Source of the DNA: an uncultured Eggerthellaceae bacterium
GTDB lineage: Bacteria > Actinomycetota > Coriobacteriia > Coriobacteriales > Eggerthellaceae
Direction of reading: 5' to 3'
Length of the DNA: 64,000 nt
Assembly: GCA_958452575.1 (NCBI GenBank)
Contig: CAUDUM010000001.1
Coordinates: 248,001 to 312,000 of the forward strand
The notes beneath the pieces were generated by a model. The model worked only from the letters and a program-made list of their open reading frames with translations. It had not been told where the DNA came from and made no database searches. Made by a program: the position numbers and the translations under genes. Below, one piece after another: positions 27,901-39,730 of the stretch; position 1 is the stretch's first letter; each line of letters starts with the position of its first letter.

Positions 27901-27930
27901 GCGCACAAGGCTCCGCAGGCTTTTGTGCGC
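27901..27930 (+). terminator. Hairpin downstream of fdhD
   Basis: GCGCACAA (27901-27908) pairs perfectly with 27923-27930, 52 bp past the fdhD stop. The U-tract is poor, so termination strength is uncertain. The gap 27849-28009 otherwise shows nothing. Confidence 0.5.
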
Positions 27931-28009
27931 AGGACGGGCCTTTCCCCTTGATATTGCGCATTGGATGTTTCGATGCCGTTTCGCCGGGTCTTTTAGGGTG
28001 ATTGGGGGG

Positions 28010-28038
28010 TTATCAGGCCGGATGATAGCGCGTATACT
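28010..28038 (+). promoter_or_regulatory. Promoter of the pyr operon
   Basis: TTATCA (28010-28015) and TATACT (28033-28038) are separated by 17 bp. Transcription would start near 28045, about 185 nt before pyrR, leaving room for the attenuator leader. Confidence 0.65.
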
Positions 28039-28049
28039 CGTCTTGTCTT

Positions 28050-28153
28050 TAAATGCGGTACAGAGAGACCGACAAGGCGGATACTTCCGAGCATCCACGG
28101 GAAAAGGATGCGAGCGATTGCAAGCCTTTGTCCGTCGCAGAGGCTTTTTTTTT
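28050..28153 (+). promoter_or_regulatory. PyrR-dependent attenuator in the pyr leader
   Basis: The leader contains CAGAGAGACC (28061-28070) followed by GACAAGGCGG, resembling the PyrR-binding CCAGAGAGGCU..CAAGG motif of Gram-positive pyr leaders. A 6-bp hairpin follows (28091-28096 with 28106-28111). Then comes a strong terminator: AAGCCTTTG (28122-28130) pairs with CAGAGGCTT (28138-28146), followed by a T-run to 28153. UMP-bound PyrR would favour the terminator and shut off the operon (known mechanism; its use here is inference). Confidence 0.82.
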
Positions 28154-28230
28154 GCGCGGGGAGGGGCCATTGCGCCACGCATCTCCCGATGCCGGGAGCC
28201 ATCTGCACCCACTCGGTGAAAGGGGTGTGC

Positions 28231-28827
28231 ATGAACGACGGCGGAAACGTCAAATCGATCTGCATGGACGCGCAGGAGATCGACCGATCCCTCACGCGCA
28301 TCGCCCATCAGATCCTCGAGGCCAACAAGGGGGCGGACAATCTCGCTCTCGTCGGCATCGTCACGCGCGGCGATCTGCTTGCCAAGCGGCTCGCGCAGCG
28401 CATCGGATCGATCGAGGGGGTGGACGTTCCGCTGGGCAGGCTGGATATCAGCCTGTATCGCGACGATTTCGCGACGTACTTCAGCCCCGAGGTCCACTCG
28501 ACTCAGATCCCCTTCGACATCGACGGCAAGACCATCGTGCTCGTCGACGACGTCCTGTTCACCGGCCGCACCATCCGCGCGGCGCTTGACGCCCTGATGG
28601 ACATCGGGCGTCCCGCATGCGTCCAGCTCGCCGTGCTCGTCGACCGCGGTCATCGGCAGCTGCCCATCCGCGCCGATTTCGTTGGCAAGAACGTTCCCTC
28701 ATCCCTCGAGGAGAACGTCCGCCTGTTCCTCGACGAGGTCGATGGGATCTCCGCGGTCGAGATCCTCTCGCTTGCTCCGGGCGACCGTGCCCACGCAGCG
28801 CCTATCGGCGATAGAGGGGAGGAATAG
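28231..28827 (+). CDS. pyrR: Bifunctional pyr operon regulator/uracil phosphoribosyltransferase PyrR
   Basis: This 198-residue PRTase-fold protein binds the pyr leader RNA in response to UMP. The PRPP motif is IVLVDDVLFTGRTIRAAL (about residues 108-125), GIVTRGDLLAKRLA precedes it, and AVLVDRGHRQLPIRADFVGK follows, all typical of PyrR. The ATG at 28231 follows GTGAAAGGGG; upstream in-frame ATGs fall inside the terminator region. It is first in the operon it controls and 2 bp from pyrB. The C-terminal tail (residues ~180-198) is longer than usual. Confidence 0.93.
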   Translation: MNDGGNVKSICMDAQEIDRSLTRIAHQILEANKGADNLALVGIVTRGDLLAKRLAQRIGSIEGVDVPLGRLDISLYRDDFATYFSPEVHSTQIPFDIDGKTIVLVDDVLFTGRTIRAALDALMDIGRPACVQLAVLVDRGHRQLPIRADFVGKNVPSSLEENVRLFLDEVDGISAVEILSLAPGDRAHAAPIGDRGEE

Positions 28828-28829
28828 CC

Positions 28830-29774
28830 ATGGCATTCAACCATCGCCATCTGATCGATCTGACTGAGTACTCAGCCGAGGACATCACGCTCATCCTGGA
28901 TATCGCCGAGCGGTTCCGCGAGGTCAACGAGCGCAGGATCAAGAAGGTCCCCACGCTCAAAGGCTACACCGTCGTCAACATGTTCAACGAGCCCTCCACG
29001 CGCACGCGCAGCTCGTTCGAGATCGCCGAGAAGAGGCTTTCGTGCGATACGCTGAACTTCGGCGGCTCGTCGACCTCCACCGTTAAAGGCGAGAGCCTGT
29101 TGGACACCGTGCGTACCTTGTGCTCCTACAAAGTCGACCTCATCGTGGTGCGCGACAAGCATGCGGGGGTGCCGTACCAGGTGGCCCAGGCTTCCGGTGT
29201 GCCGGTCATCGACGCCGGCGACGGCAAGCACCAGCATCCGACGCAGGCGCTGCTCGACCTGTACACGATGCGCAAGCAATTCGGCAGGATCGAGGGCCTG
29301 CACGTCGGCATCGTCGGCGACATCAGCCATTCTCGCGTGTGCGGATCCCTCATCCCCGGACTCAAAACGATGGGCGCCGAGGTCACGGTAATCGGCCCTC
29401 CGACGTTGATGCCCGCCAAGCCCGAGCTGCTTGGCGTGGATCACGTGTCCAGCGATCTGGATGCGGTTCTGCCGCAGCTCGACGTCGTCTACATGCTGCG
29501 CATCCAGCGCGAGCGTCTGGAGGGCGCGCCCTTCCCGAGCCTGCGCGAGTACAACATGCTTTTCGGTCTCACGCGCGAACGCGAGAAGCTCATGAAGCCC
29601 GAAGCGATCGTCTGCCATCCCGGCCCGCTCAACCGCGGCGTCGAGCTGGACGATTACATGGCGGACCACCTTGAACGCTCAAGCATCCTCGATCAAGTCT
29701 ACGCCGGCGTCTTGGTGCGCATGGCGGCCCTGTATCTGCTGTTAGGAGGCAACGATCATGGCACTGATGCTTAA
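28830..29774 (+). CDS. pyrB: Aspartate carbamoyltransferase catalytic subunit
   Basis: This 314-residue enzyme joins carbamoyl phosphate and aspartate. STRTRSSFE (about 56-64) is the carbamoyl-phosphate site, with DGKHQHPTQALLDLYT (~132) and HPGPLNRGVE near the C-terminus. No pyrI regulatory subunit is present, as in other Gram-positive pyr operons. Its 3' end overlaps pyrC by 17 bp. Confidence 0.96.
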   Translation: MAFNHRHLIDLTEYSAEDITLILDIAERFREVNERRIKKVPTLKGYTVVNMFNEPSTRTRSSFEIAEKRLSCDTLNFGGSSTSTVKGESLLDTVRTLCSYKVDLIVVRDKHAGVPYQVAQASGVPVIDAGDGKHQHPTQALLDLYTMRKQFGRIEGLHVGIVGDISHSRVCGSLIPGLKTMGAEVTVIGPPTLMPAKPELLGVDHVSSDLDAVLPQLDVVYMLRIQRERLEGAPFPSLREYNMLFGLTREREKLMKPEAIVCHPGPLNRGVELDDYMADHLERSSILDQVYAGVLVRMAALYLLLGGNDHGTDA

Positions 29775-31050
29775 AAACGCCCGCGTCATCGATCCGCAAA
29801 TCGATCTCGACGAGGTCTGCGACGTACTCATCCGCGACGGTCGCGTTGTCGAGGTCGGACACGATCTCGAGATGCCCAAGGGCGTGGAGCGCGATTTGTC
29901 CGGCAAGATCCTCGTCCCCGGACTCGTCGACATTCACGTCCATCTGCGCGATCCCGGCTTGGAGCAGAAGGAGGACATCGCCTCGGGCACCCGCGCCGCC
30001 GCGCATGGCGGCTTCACGACGGTCGCCTGCATGCCCAACACCAAGCCCACCATCGACAACGGCCAGATCGTCGAGTACGTGAAGAGCCGCGCCGCCGAGG
30101 TGGGGAAGTGCCGCGTCGAGGTGGTGGGCGCCTGCACCCAGGGCCTTAAGGGCGAAACGCTTTCCGAGATGGGCGATATGGTCGCCCACGGCGCCTGCGC
30201 GTTCACCGACGACGGTCGCGGGGTCCAGGACAGCGGCATGATGCGCCGCGTCATGGATTACGCCAAGCAGTTCGACCGCGTCGTCATGAGCCACTGTCAG
30301 GATGAGGGCCTGGTCGGCGAGGGCCAGGTCAATGAGGGCGTTGCGTCCACGCGCTTGGGGCTTTTGGGCTGGCCCGCCGAGGGCGAGGAGATCCAGATCG
30401 GCCGCGACATCGCGGTTTGCCGCCTTACGGGATGCCCGTTGCACATCCAGCACCTGAGCACCGCGCGCGGCCTGGACATGGTGCGCGCCGCCAAGGCCGA
30501 GGGGCTTCCGGTCACCTGCGAGGTGACGCCCCATCACCTCTTTTTGTCCGAGGACGACATCACCCAGGACTACAACACCAACTTCAAGGTCAACCCGCCG
30601 CTGCGCACGCAGGAGGATTGCAAAGCGCTCATCGAGGGCGTGGTGGACGGGACCGTCGACGCGATCGTCACCGATCATGCTCCGCACTGCAAGTTCGAGA
30701 AGGACCGTGAGTTCGAGCGTGCGCCTTTCGGCATGACGGGAATCGAAACCTCCCTCGGCCTGATCATCACCAACCTTGTCAAACCAGGCATCATCGATTG
30801 GAACCGCATGGTCGAGCTGATGGCGGTCAGCCCCCGCCGGATCATCCGCGCCGAACGCGTCTCCTTCGAGCCCGGCAGCGTCGCAGACTTCACTGTGATC
30901 GATCCTTCGGTCGAGTGGACGGTTGCGACGGAGGATTTCGAGTCGAAGGCTCAGAATTCAGCATTCATCGGATGCGAGCTCGTGGGGCGCGCCACCGACG
31001 TGTACGTGGGCGGCTACGCCACCATGGAGAAAGGAGCCATTGTTGAGTAA
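29758..31050 (+). CDS. pyrC: Dihydroorotase
   Basis: The 430-residue zinc amidohydrolase is of the class I type found with pyrB. DIHVHLRDPGLEQKED (~58-73) holds the first metal ligands, and VTDHAPH (~303) carries the catalytic aspartate and a substrate-binding region. The ATG at 29758 lies inside pyrB behind TTAGGAGGC. The gene ends at TAA 31048-31050, 5 bp past the TTG where I place the carA start. Confidence 0.95.
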   Translation: MALMLKNARVIDPQIDLDEVCDVLIRDGRVVEVGHDLEMPKGVERDLSGKILVPGLVDIHVHLRDPGLEQKEDIASGTRAAAHGGFTTVACMPNTKPTIDNGQIVEYVKSRAAEVGKCRVEVVGACTQGLKGETLSEMGDMVAHGACAFTDDGRGVQDSGMMRRVMDYAKQFDRVVMSHCQDEGLVGEGQVNEGVASTRLGLLGWPAEGEEIQIGRDIAVCRLTGCPLHIQHLSTARGLDMVRAAKAEGLPVTCEVTPHHLFLSEDDITQDYNTNFKVNPPLRTQEDCKALIEGVVDGTVDAIVTDHAPHCKFEKDREFERAPFGMTGIETSLGLIITNLVKPGIIDWNRMVELMAVSPRRIIRAERVSFEPGSVADFTVIDPSVEWTVATEDFESKAQNSAFIGCELVGRATDVYVGGYATMEKGAIVE

Positions 31051-32413
31051 CCTAAGCGATAAGCTCCTCCAGGCAACGTCCAAACCGCAGGCCCGACCTG
31101 CGATGCTCGTCCTGGAGGACGGCGCGGTGTTTGAGGGCAGCGCTTGCGCGGCCGAAGGCGAGGCCTTCGGCGAGATCTGCTTCAACACTTCTCTCGAGGG
31201 CTACCTCGAGGTCATCACCGACCCGTCGTATGCGGGCCAGATCATAACGATGACGTATCCGCAGATCGGCAATTACGGCGTCAATCTCGAGGACGTCCAG
31301 CGCGCCAAGCCCGCCTGCCGCGGGCTTGTGGTGCGCGATATGTGTCAAGTGCCCAGTAACTGGCGCTGCGATATATCGCTTCCGCGCTTTCTCGAAGACA
31401 ACGGAATCATCGCGATCGAGGGCGTCGATACGCGCGCTCTCGTGCGGCACGTGCGCGACGCCGGCGCTCAGCGCGCGGTGATCTCGACCGTCGACACCGA
31501 TGTCTACAGCCTTTTGTCCAAGGTGCGCGCCAGCGCCTCCATCGTCGGAGAGAACCTTGCCGCCACCGTCTCGTGCGATTCCCCGCATCCGTTCGATGTG
31601 GCATCTCTGCCCGCATCGCAGGGGTTCGCGCTCACCGCTCCCGCTGAGTCCAAGCACAAGGTGGTCGCCTACGACTGCGGCGCTAAGCTGTCGATCCTGC
31701 AGAACCTGGTCCGCTGCGGCTGCGACCTTACGGTCGTTCCGTGGGACACGCCCGCCGAGGACGTGCTGGCGATGGAACCCGACGGTGTGTTCCTGTCCAA
31801 CGGCCCGGGCGATCCCGACGCGGTCAGCGGCACCTACAGCCAGGTGCAGAAGCTGCTCGGTAAGCTGCCCGTCTTCGGCATCTGCCTGGGGCATCAGATG
31901 ATCGGCAAGGCAGCCGGCGCGCAGATCGAAAAGCTAAAGTTCGGCCATCGCGGCGGCAACCACCCTGTGATGAACCTGCTCACCGGACGCGTCGAGATCA
32001 CCGCCCAAAACCATGGATTCGGCATCTTGTTTCCGAGTCTGGGGACGCTGATTCCCGAACTCTCCGGCGGCGAGACCGAGCATCCCGCCGACGGCGACTT
32101 GCGCTTCTGGGTGGAGCGCGGCATCGCCCCCGTGGTGGACAACCCCCGTTTCGGCCGCATCCGTCTGACGCACGTCAACCTCAACGACGGCACCGCCGAG
32201 GGTATCGCCTTGCTCGACATACCCGCGTTCAGCGTGCAGTACCACCCCGAGGCGTCGCCGGGACCGACCGATGCGCATTACCTGTTCACTGCGTTCACCC
32301 GCCTGATGGACGGTCGCGACGACTACCTTGACATCGATATCGCGCAAGACCGTCTGGCCGGCTGGAAGTTCGGCTCCGCCCCCAAGCCTGCGGCCGCCGA
32401 AGGGGAGGAGTAG
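31043..32413 (+). CDS. carA: Carbamoyl-phosphate synthase small (glutaminase) subunit
   Basis: The 456-residue subunit supplies ammonia to CarB. The class I glutamine amidotransferase domain shows GICLGHQMIG with the nucleophilic cysteine, and QYHPEASPGP with the histidine-glutamate pair. The N-terminal domain begins ARPAMLVLEDGAVFEG. I chose the TTG at 31043 because AAGGAG (31031-31036) sits 6 nt before it and there is no ATG until 31103, which would cut into the conserved start. It is longer than the usual ~380 residues, partly from a charged C-terminal tail. It overlaps pyrC. Confidence 0.93.
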   Translation: MSNLSDKLLQATSKPQARPAMLVLEDGAVFEGSACAAEGEAFGEICFNTSLEGYLEVITDPSYAGQIITMTYPQIGNYGVNLEDVQRAKPACRGLVVRDMCQVPSNWRCDISLPRFLEDNGIIAIEGVDTRALVRHVRDAGAQRAVISTVDTDVYSLLSKVRASASIVGENLAATVSCDSPHPFDVASLPASQGFALTAPAESKHKVVAYDCGAKLSILQNLVRCGCDLTVVPWDTPAEDVLAMEPDGVFLSNGPGDPDAVSGTYSQVQKLLGKLPVFGICLGHQMIGKAAGAQIEKLKFGHRGGNHPVMNLLTGRVEITAQNHGFGILFPSLGTLIPELSGGETEHPADGDLRFWVERGIAPVVDNPRFGRIRLTHVNLNDGTAEGIALLDIPAFSVQYHPEASPGPTDAHYLFTAFTRLMDGRDDYLDIDIAQDRLAGWKFGSAPKPAAAEGEE

Positions 32414-32415
32414 AC

Positions 32416-35658
<3,243 letters not shown>

Positions 35659-35673
35659 GAGAAAGGAGCTTTC

Positions 35674-36465
35674 ATGGCTTTGGTAAACGAGAAGGCGCAG
35701 ATCCTCTCCAACGGGTTCGTCGGCCCGCGCCTCCACCTCATGGTGCTTGATGCTCCGCATATCGCGGCTTCCATCAAGCCCGGCCAGTTCGTGCATATGA
35801 AGGTGCCCCGCATGGAGGCGCACATTTTGCGCCGACCGTTCTCGGTGTATGCCTGCGATTCCGAGGCCGGCACCGTCGATATCCTGTACCAGGTCGTCGG
35901 ATTCGGCACGGACCATATGACCGGTTTGGAACCCGGCGAGGAATGCGAGCTCATCGGTCCGGTGGGAGCCACCTGGAATCCTCCTGCGGCGGGTCGCTGC
36001 CTGCTTGTCGGAGGCGGCGTGGGAGCAGCTCCTCTGTTCATGCTGTGCGAGCAAATCGTCGCTACCGATGCGTCCGTCGACGTCGTCTTGGGCGCGCAGA
36101 CCGAAGACGCGCTCGTCTGCCGTCAGCGTTATGCGGAGCTGTTAGGCGAGGAGCCGCGCTGCGCCACCGATGACGGAACGTACGGACGCGCGGGCTTTTG
36201 CACCTCTCTTGTCGAAGAGGCACTTGCCGAGGCATCCGCCGAGGGCGCCCCTTACGATTACGTCGCGGTGTGCGGACCCGAACCGCTCATGAAGATCGTC
36301 GCCGGCATCGCCGCCGAAGCCGGAGTGCGCTGCGAGGTGTCGATGGAGAAGCGCATGGCGTGCGGCATCGGCGCCTGCCTGTCCTGCGTCGTCGACACGG
36401 TCGATGGCAAGAAGCGCGCCTGCGTCGACGGCCCTGTGTTCGATGCTCAAAAGGTGGTGTGGTAA
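35674..36465 (+). CDS. pyrK: Dihydroorotate dehydrogenase electron transfer subunit
   Basis: The 263-residue FAD/[2Fe-2S] protein takes electrons from PyrD and passes them to NAD. It shows RRPFSVYACD for FAD, GGGVGAAPLFML for the nucleotide, and CGIGACLSCVVDT plus a later cysteine for the 2Fe-2S cluster. The ATG follows AGAAAGGAGC. pyrD starts at the next base after its stop, which fits a stoichiometric PyrK-PyrD complex. Confidence 0.94.
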   Translation: MALVNEKAQILSNGFVGPRLHLMVLDAPHIAASIKPGQFVHMKVPRMEAHILRRPFSVYACDSEAGTVDILYQVVGFGTDHMTGLEPGEECELIGPVGATWNPPAAGRCLLVGGGVGAAPLFMLCEQIVATDASVDVVLGAQTEDALVCRQRYAELLGEEPRCATDDGTYGRAGFCTSLVEEALAEASAEGAPYDYVAVCGPEPLMKIVAGIAAEAGVRCEVSMEKRMACGIGACLSCVVDTVDGKKRACVDGPVFDAQKVVW

Positions 36466-37374
36466 ATGGTCGATATGAAGGTCAACCTGGGCGGTCTCGC
36501 CATGAAGAATCCCGTCACCACAGCGTCGGGAACGTTTGCTGCGGGCATGGAGTACGCCGATTTCGTCGACGTCGTCGGACTGGGCGCCGTCACGACCAAA
36601 GGCGTCTCGCTCAACGGGTGGGAGGGCAACGCAAGCCCCCGTATCGCCGAGACCCCCAGCGGCATGCTCAATTCCATCGGTTTGCAGAATCCCGGTGTGG
36701 CCCACCTCAAGGAGGTCGAGCTTCCGTGGCTCGAGAGCAAGGGCGCCACGGTCATCGTCAACGTCTCGGGCCACAGCTTCGGCGAGTACGTTCAGGTCAT
36801 CGAAGCGCTAGAAGACGCGCCGGTGGATGCCTACGAGGTCAACATCTCGTGCCCCAATGTGGATGCGGGCGGTATGACGATCGGAACGGATCCCAAAAGC
36901 GTCACCGAGGTGGTGGGGCTGTGCCGCGCTGCGACCAAGCGTCCGCTCATCGTCAAGCTCACGCCCAACGTCACCGACATCACCGAGATCGCACGCGCGG
37001 CGGAGGCTGCGGGAGCCGATGTGCTGTCCCTCATCAACACGCTCATGGGCATGGCAATCGACGCCGAGCGCCGCAAGCCGGTCCTTGCCCGCGTGGTGGG
37101 CGGCTTCTCCGGTCCTGCGGTCAAGCCCGTCGCGCTGCGCATGGTGTGGGAGTGCCACAAGGCCGTGAACGTCCCGCTGCTCGGCATGGGCGGCATCGAA
37201 TCGGGGACCGACGCCGTCGAGTTCATGCTCGCCGGCGCCACGGCGGTTGCCGTCGGCACCGCCAACTTCTACAATCCACGCGCGACCGAGGATGTCATCG
37301 ACGTCATCAAGGATTACTGCGAACGCCATGGCATCGAGCGCGTCACCGACTTGATTGGAGCATTGGAATGCTAA
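36466..37374 (+). CDS. pyrD: Dihydroorotate dehydrogenase class 1B, catalytic subunit
   Basis: The 302-residue FMN barrel oxidises dihydroorotate. Visible are NPVTTASGTFAAGMEY, NVSGHSF, EVNISCPNVDAGG with the active-site cysteine region, and GMGGIESGTDAVEFMLAGA for the FMN phosphate. The class 1B assignment follows from the adjacent pyrK. It overlaps pyrF by 7 bp. Confidence 0.95.
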   Translation: MVDMKVNLGGLAMKNPVTTASGTFAAGMEYADFVDVVGLGAVTTKGVSLNGWEGNASPRIAETPSGMLNSIGLQNPGVAHLKEVELPWLESKGATVIVNVSGHSFGEYVQVIEALEDAPVDAYEVNISCPNVDAGGMTIGTDPKSVTEVVGLCRAATKRPLIVKLTPNVTDITEIARAAEAAGADVLSLINTLMGMAIDAERRKPVLARVVGGFSGPAVKPVALRMVWECHKAVNVPLLGMGGIESGTDAVEFMLAGATAVAVGTANFYNPRATEDVIDVIKDYCERHGIERVTDLIGALEC

Positions 37375-38093
37375 CCCACTTCAACGATATCCCCGCATCC
37401 GAGCGCATCATCGTCGCCTTGGATTGCGATGCCGCCGAAGCCAAGCGCCTGGCGGGCCTTCTCGCCGGCAAGGCGCGTTGGCTCAAGGTGGGCATGACGC
37501 TGTACTATGCCGAGGGTCCTTCCATCGTCAAGGCGTTCAAGGATCTGGGCTTCAACGTCTTCTTGGACCTCAAGTTCCACGACATCCCCCATCAAGTTGA
37601 AGGTGCTGCGGCATCCGCGGTGGCCAGCGGCGCGGACATGCTGACGATGCACGCGTCCGGCGGCGTCGCCATGATGCAGGCGGCGCAGCGCGGCGTCGAG
37701 CGCGTGTGCGAGCAGACAGGGCGCCAGCTTCCCGCGACGCTCGGCATCACCGTGCTCACCAGCATGGATGAGCCCACGCTCAAACGCATCGGCGTGGAGC
37801 GCGCTATGGAGGAGCAGGTGGGAGCGTTGGCCCTGCTGGCCAAGGAGGCCGGGATCTCCGGCGTCGTCGCGTCGCCGCAGGAGGCGCGGATGCTGCGCGA
37901 TATCCTAGGACCCGACGCCTACATCGTCACGCCCGGCGTGAGGCCCGCGGGATCGTCGAAGGGCGATCAAAGCCGCGTCGCCACGCCGGCCGACGCGTTT
38001 GCGGCGGGAGCATCCCATATCGTGGTGGGACGCCCGATCACGCAGGCCGAGGATCCTGCCGCCGCCTTCGATGCAATCGTTTCGTCGTTATAG
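37368..38093 (+). CDS. pyrF: Orotidine 5'-phosphate decarboxylase
   Basis: This 241-residue barrel makes UMP. DLKFHDIPHQVEG (~66-78) holds the catalytic Asp-Lys pair, with IIVALDCDAAEAK at the start and VTPGVRPAGSSKGDQ near the phosphate site. The ATG at 37368 overlaps the end of pyrD. It is the last pyrimidine gene here; no orotate phosphoribosyltransferase (pyrE) is present in the window. Confidence 0.95.
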   Translation: MLTHFNDIPASERIIVALDCDAAEAKRLAGLLAGKARWLKVGMTLYYAEGPSIVKAFKDLGFNVFLDLKFHDIPHQVEGAAASAVASGADMLTMHASGGVAMMQAAQRGVERVCEQTGRQLPATLGITVLTSMDEPTLKRIGVERAMEEQVGALALLAKEAGISGVVASPQEARMLRDILGPDAYIVTPGVRPAGSSKGDQSRVATPADAFAAGASHIVVGRPITQAEDPAAAFDAIVSSL

Positions 38094-38269
38094 TGTGGTT
38101 TCGCTTGCATCAAAACGCCTGATGGGCTTTAATAGTCAACGTCATTAGGGAATCGGTGTGTGCAGGTGCCCTGGATTTTTCCAGAATTGCCGCGCTCCGC
38201 GCTATGTTTGCGCAGTTCGGCGTGATAGTATCTCACAATCGCTTTCGTTTAAAGAAGGAGAGACACATT

Positions 38270-38578
38270 ATGGCAATCCCTCAACTCAGCCCTGAAGAGC
38301 GTCAGGCCGCTCTGGAGAAGGCCAAGGCCGCCCGTATCAAGCGCGCCGAGGTCCGCGACGATCTCAAGTCCGGCAAGCTCAGCTTGAAGGATGTTCTGGG
38401 CATGAAGGACGATCCCATCGTCGGCCGCATGAAGGTTTCCACCCTCATCGAGACGCTGCCCGGCTATGGCAAGGCCAAGGCTGAGAAGGTCATGAAGGAT
38501 CTGCAGATCGCCGAAAGCCGTCGTCTGCGCGGTCTTGGCGACCGCCAGCAGGCTGCCCTTCTGGAGCGTTTGGGCTAA
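38270..38578 (+). CDS. mihF: Integration host factor, actinobacterial type
   Basis: The 102-residue DNA-bending protein resembles mycobacterial mIHF. It has an N-terminal helix (EERQAALEKAKAARIKRAEV), DLKSGKLSLKDVLGM, and the helix-two-turn-helix region TLIETLPGYGKAKAEKVM, with a basic ESRRLRGLGDRQ tail. The start is at ATG 38270 behind AAGAAGGAG. Position before gmk and rpoZ is the usual actinobacterial context and a good taxonomic clue. A 176-bp gap separates it from pyrF, so it is probably a separate unit. Confidence 0.93.
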   Translation: MAIPQLSPEERQAALEKAKAARIKRAEVRDDLKSGKLSLKDVLGMKDDPIVGRMKVSTLIETLPGYGKAKAEKVMKDLQIAESRRLRGLGDRQQAALLERLG

Positions 38579-38586
38579 ACTGCCGT

Positions 38587-39159
38587 ATGCGTCACGGCAA
38601 TCTTTTTGTCATTTCTGGGCCATCAGGTGCCGGCAAGGGCACGCTGGTGGCCCGTCTTGCGCAGAGGGTTCCCGACGTGTGGGTGTCCCGCTCCATGACC
38701 ACGCGGGCGCCTCGCGAGGGAGAGGTCGACGGCGTTCAGTACGACTTCTTGACCGAAGAGGCGTTCATGGATCTGGTTCGCAAGGACGGGTTCCTCGAAT
38801 GGGCGCGCTATGCGGACCATTGCTACGGAACGCCCCTCAAGCGCATCCAGGATATGATTGCCGCCGGCAAGCAGATCGTCCTGGAGATCGATGTCCAAGG
38901 AGCCTTCCAGGTGCGCGATAAGATGCCCGAGGCCCATCTCGTCTTCGTGGTGCCTCCGTCGCTCGAAGAGCTTGAGCGCCGTCTGCGCGGAAGGGGCACC
39001 GAGGATGAGGCCGTTGTCCAAAAGCGTATGGAAGCGGCTGTCAAAGAGCTCTCGCGCAAGGACGACTATGATAAGCAGTTGGTCAACGACGATCTCGACC
39101 GGGCGACTGACGAGCTCGTGTCCTATGTCGAATCATTCGCTGACCGGGATAAGAACTAA
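38587..39159 (+). CDS. gmk: Guanylate kinase
   Basis: This 190-residue kinase phosphorylates GMP to GDP. The P-loop GPSGAGKGTLVARL lies at residues ~10-23, followed by SRSMTTRAPREGEVDGVQY for GMP binding and LEIDVQGAFQV. There is no ribosome site before the ATG. A TAAACT hexamer at 38576-38581 ends 5 nt before it, so a leaderless transcript is possible in addition to read-through from mihF. Confidence 0.94.
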   Translation: MRHGNLFVISGPSGAGKGTLVARLAQRVPDVWVSRSMTTRAPREGEVDGVQYDFLTEEAFMDLVRKDGFLEWARYADHCYGTPLKRIQDMIAAGKQIVLEIDVQGAFQVRDKMPEAHLVFVVPPSLEELERRLRGRGTEDEAVVQKRMEAAVKELSRKDDYDKQLVNDDLDRATDELVSYVESFADRDKN

Positions 39160-39170
39160 GGAACAAACTG

Positions 39171-39431
39171 ATGAGCATTATCGAACCGAAGATCGACGTG
39201 CTGCTCGACCAGACCGACAACGATCGCTTTCTGCTGTGCGCCCTCGCTTCCAAGCGCGCGCATGACATCAACGACATGATGCGCGGCCAGCGCGATCGCG
39301 CCATCCAGCTGCAGACCGCTGTCGAGATCGCCCGCGCGGCTGACAAAAAGCCCCTGACCATCGCCTTCAACGAGGTTTCCCGCGGCGATATCTCCTACGA
39401 TCCGTCCACGATCGACGTTCACAATCATTAG
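39171..39431 (+). CDS. rpoZ: RNA polymerase omega subunit
   Basis: The 86-residue omega subunit shows the core CALASKRAHDINDMMRGQRD (residues 22-41), close to the family's conserved VAKRARQI-like helix. It assists RNA polymerase assembly. It follows gmk by 11 bp, the common gmk-rpoZ pair. Long copy B of the intergenic repeat begins at the base after its stop codon. Confidence 0.92.
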   Translation: MSIIEPKIDVLLDQTDNDRFLLCALASKRAHDINDMMRGQRDRAIQLQTAVEIARAADKKPLTIAFNEVSRGDISYDPSTIDVHNH

Positions 39432-39586
39432 GATTACGCGTGTCTACGACACGCGTAATCGGTTGACGCTGCGAAGCCCCCTCGCACGTGATCTTCGCGC
39501 GATCCTCGATACTCGCGTACCGAAGTACGCTTCGCATCGGCGATCCCGCGAATCTCACGCACGAGGGGGCTTCTCGCTGACGTTAC
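39432..39586 (+). repeat. Structured intergenic repeat, long copy (B)
   Basis: The copy opens with a perfect 12-bp hairpin (39432-39443 with 39449-39460). GACGCTGCG follows, then a long arm in which AAGCCCCCTCG (39474-39484) pairs perfectly with 39562-39572 and CGTGA with TCACG inside it. An inner perfect hairpin is GCGTAC-CGAA-GTACGC, and the end is CGCTGACGTTAC (39575-39586). It matches copy A in block order, while the stem sequences differ. It lies directly after rpoZ. The following 39587-39730 has a small GTGACAGG/CCTGTCAC hairpin (39672-39693). Confidence 0.82.
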
Positions 39587-39730
39587 CAATGACCTGGGGT
39601 TCTTCTATACGCCTGGAGTAGGGTTAACGTGACGGGGGACGTGCCTTCGTCGTGTTTGAATAATTGCTAACGTGACAGGACATCCCCTGTCACGCCCTGT
39701 CAAGATGTTTCGGTTAGGGAGTTACCTTAT

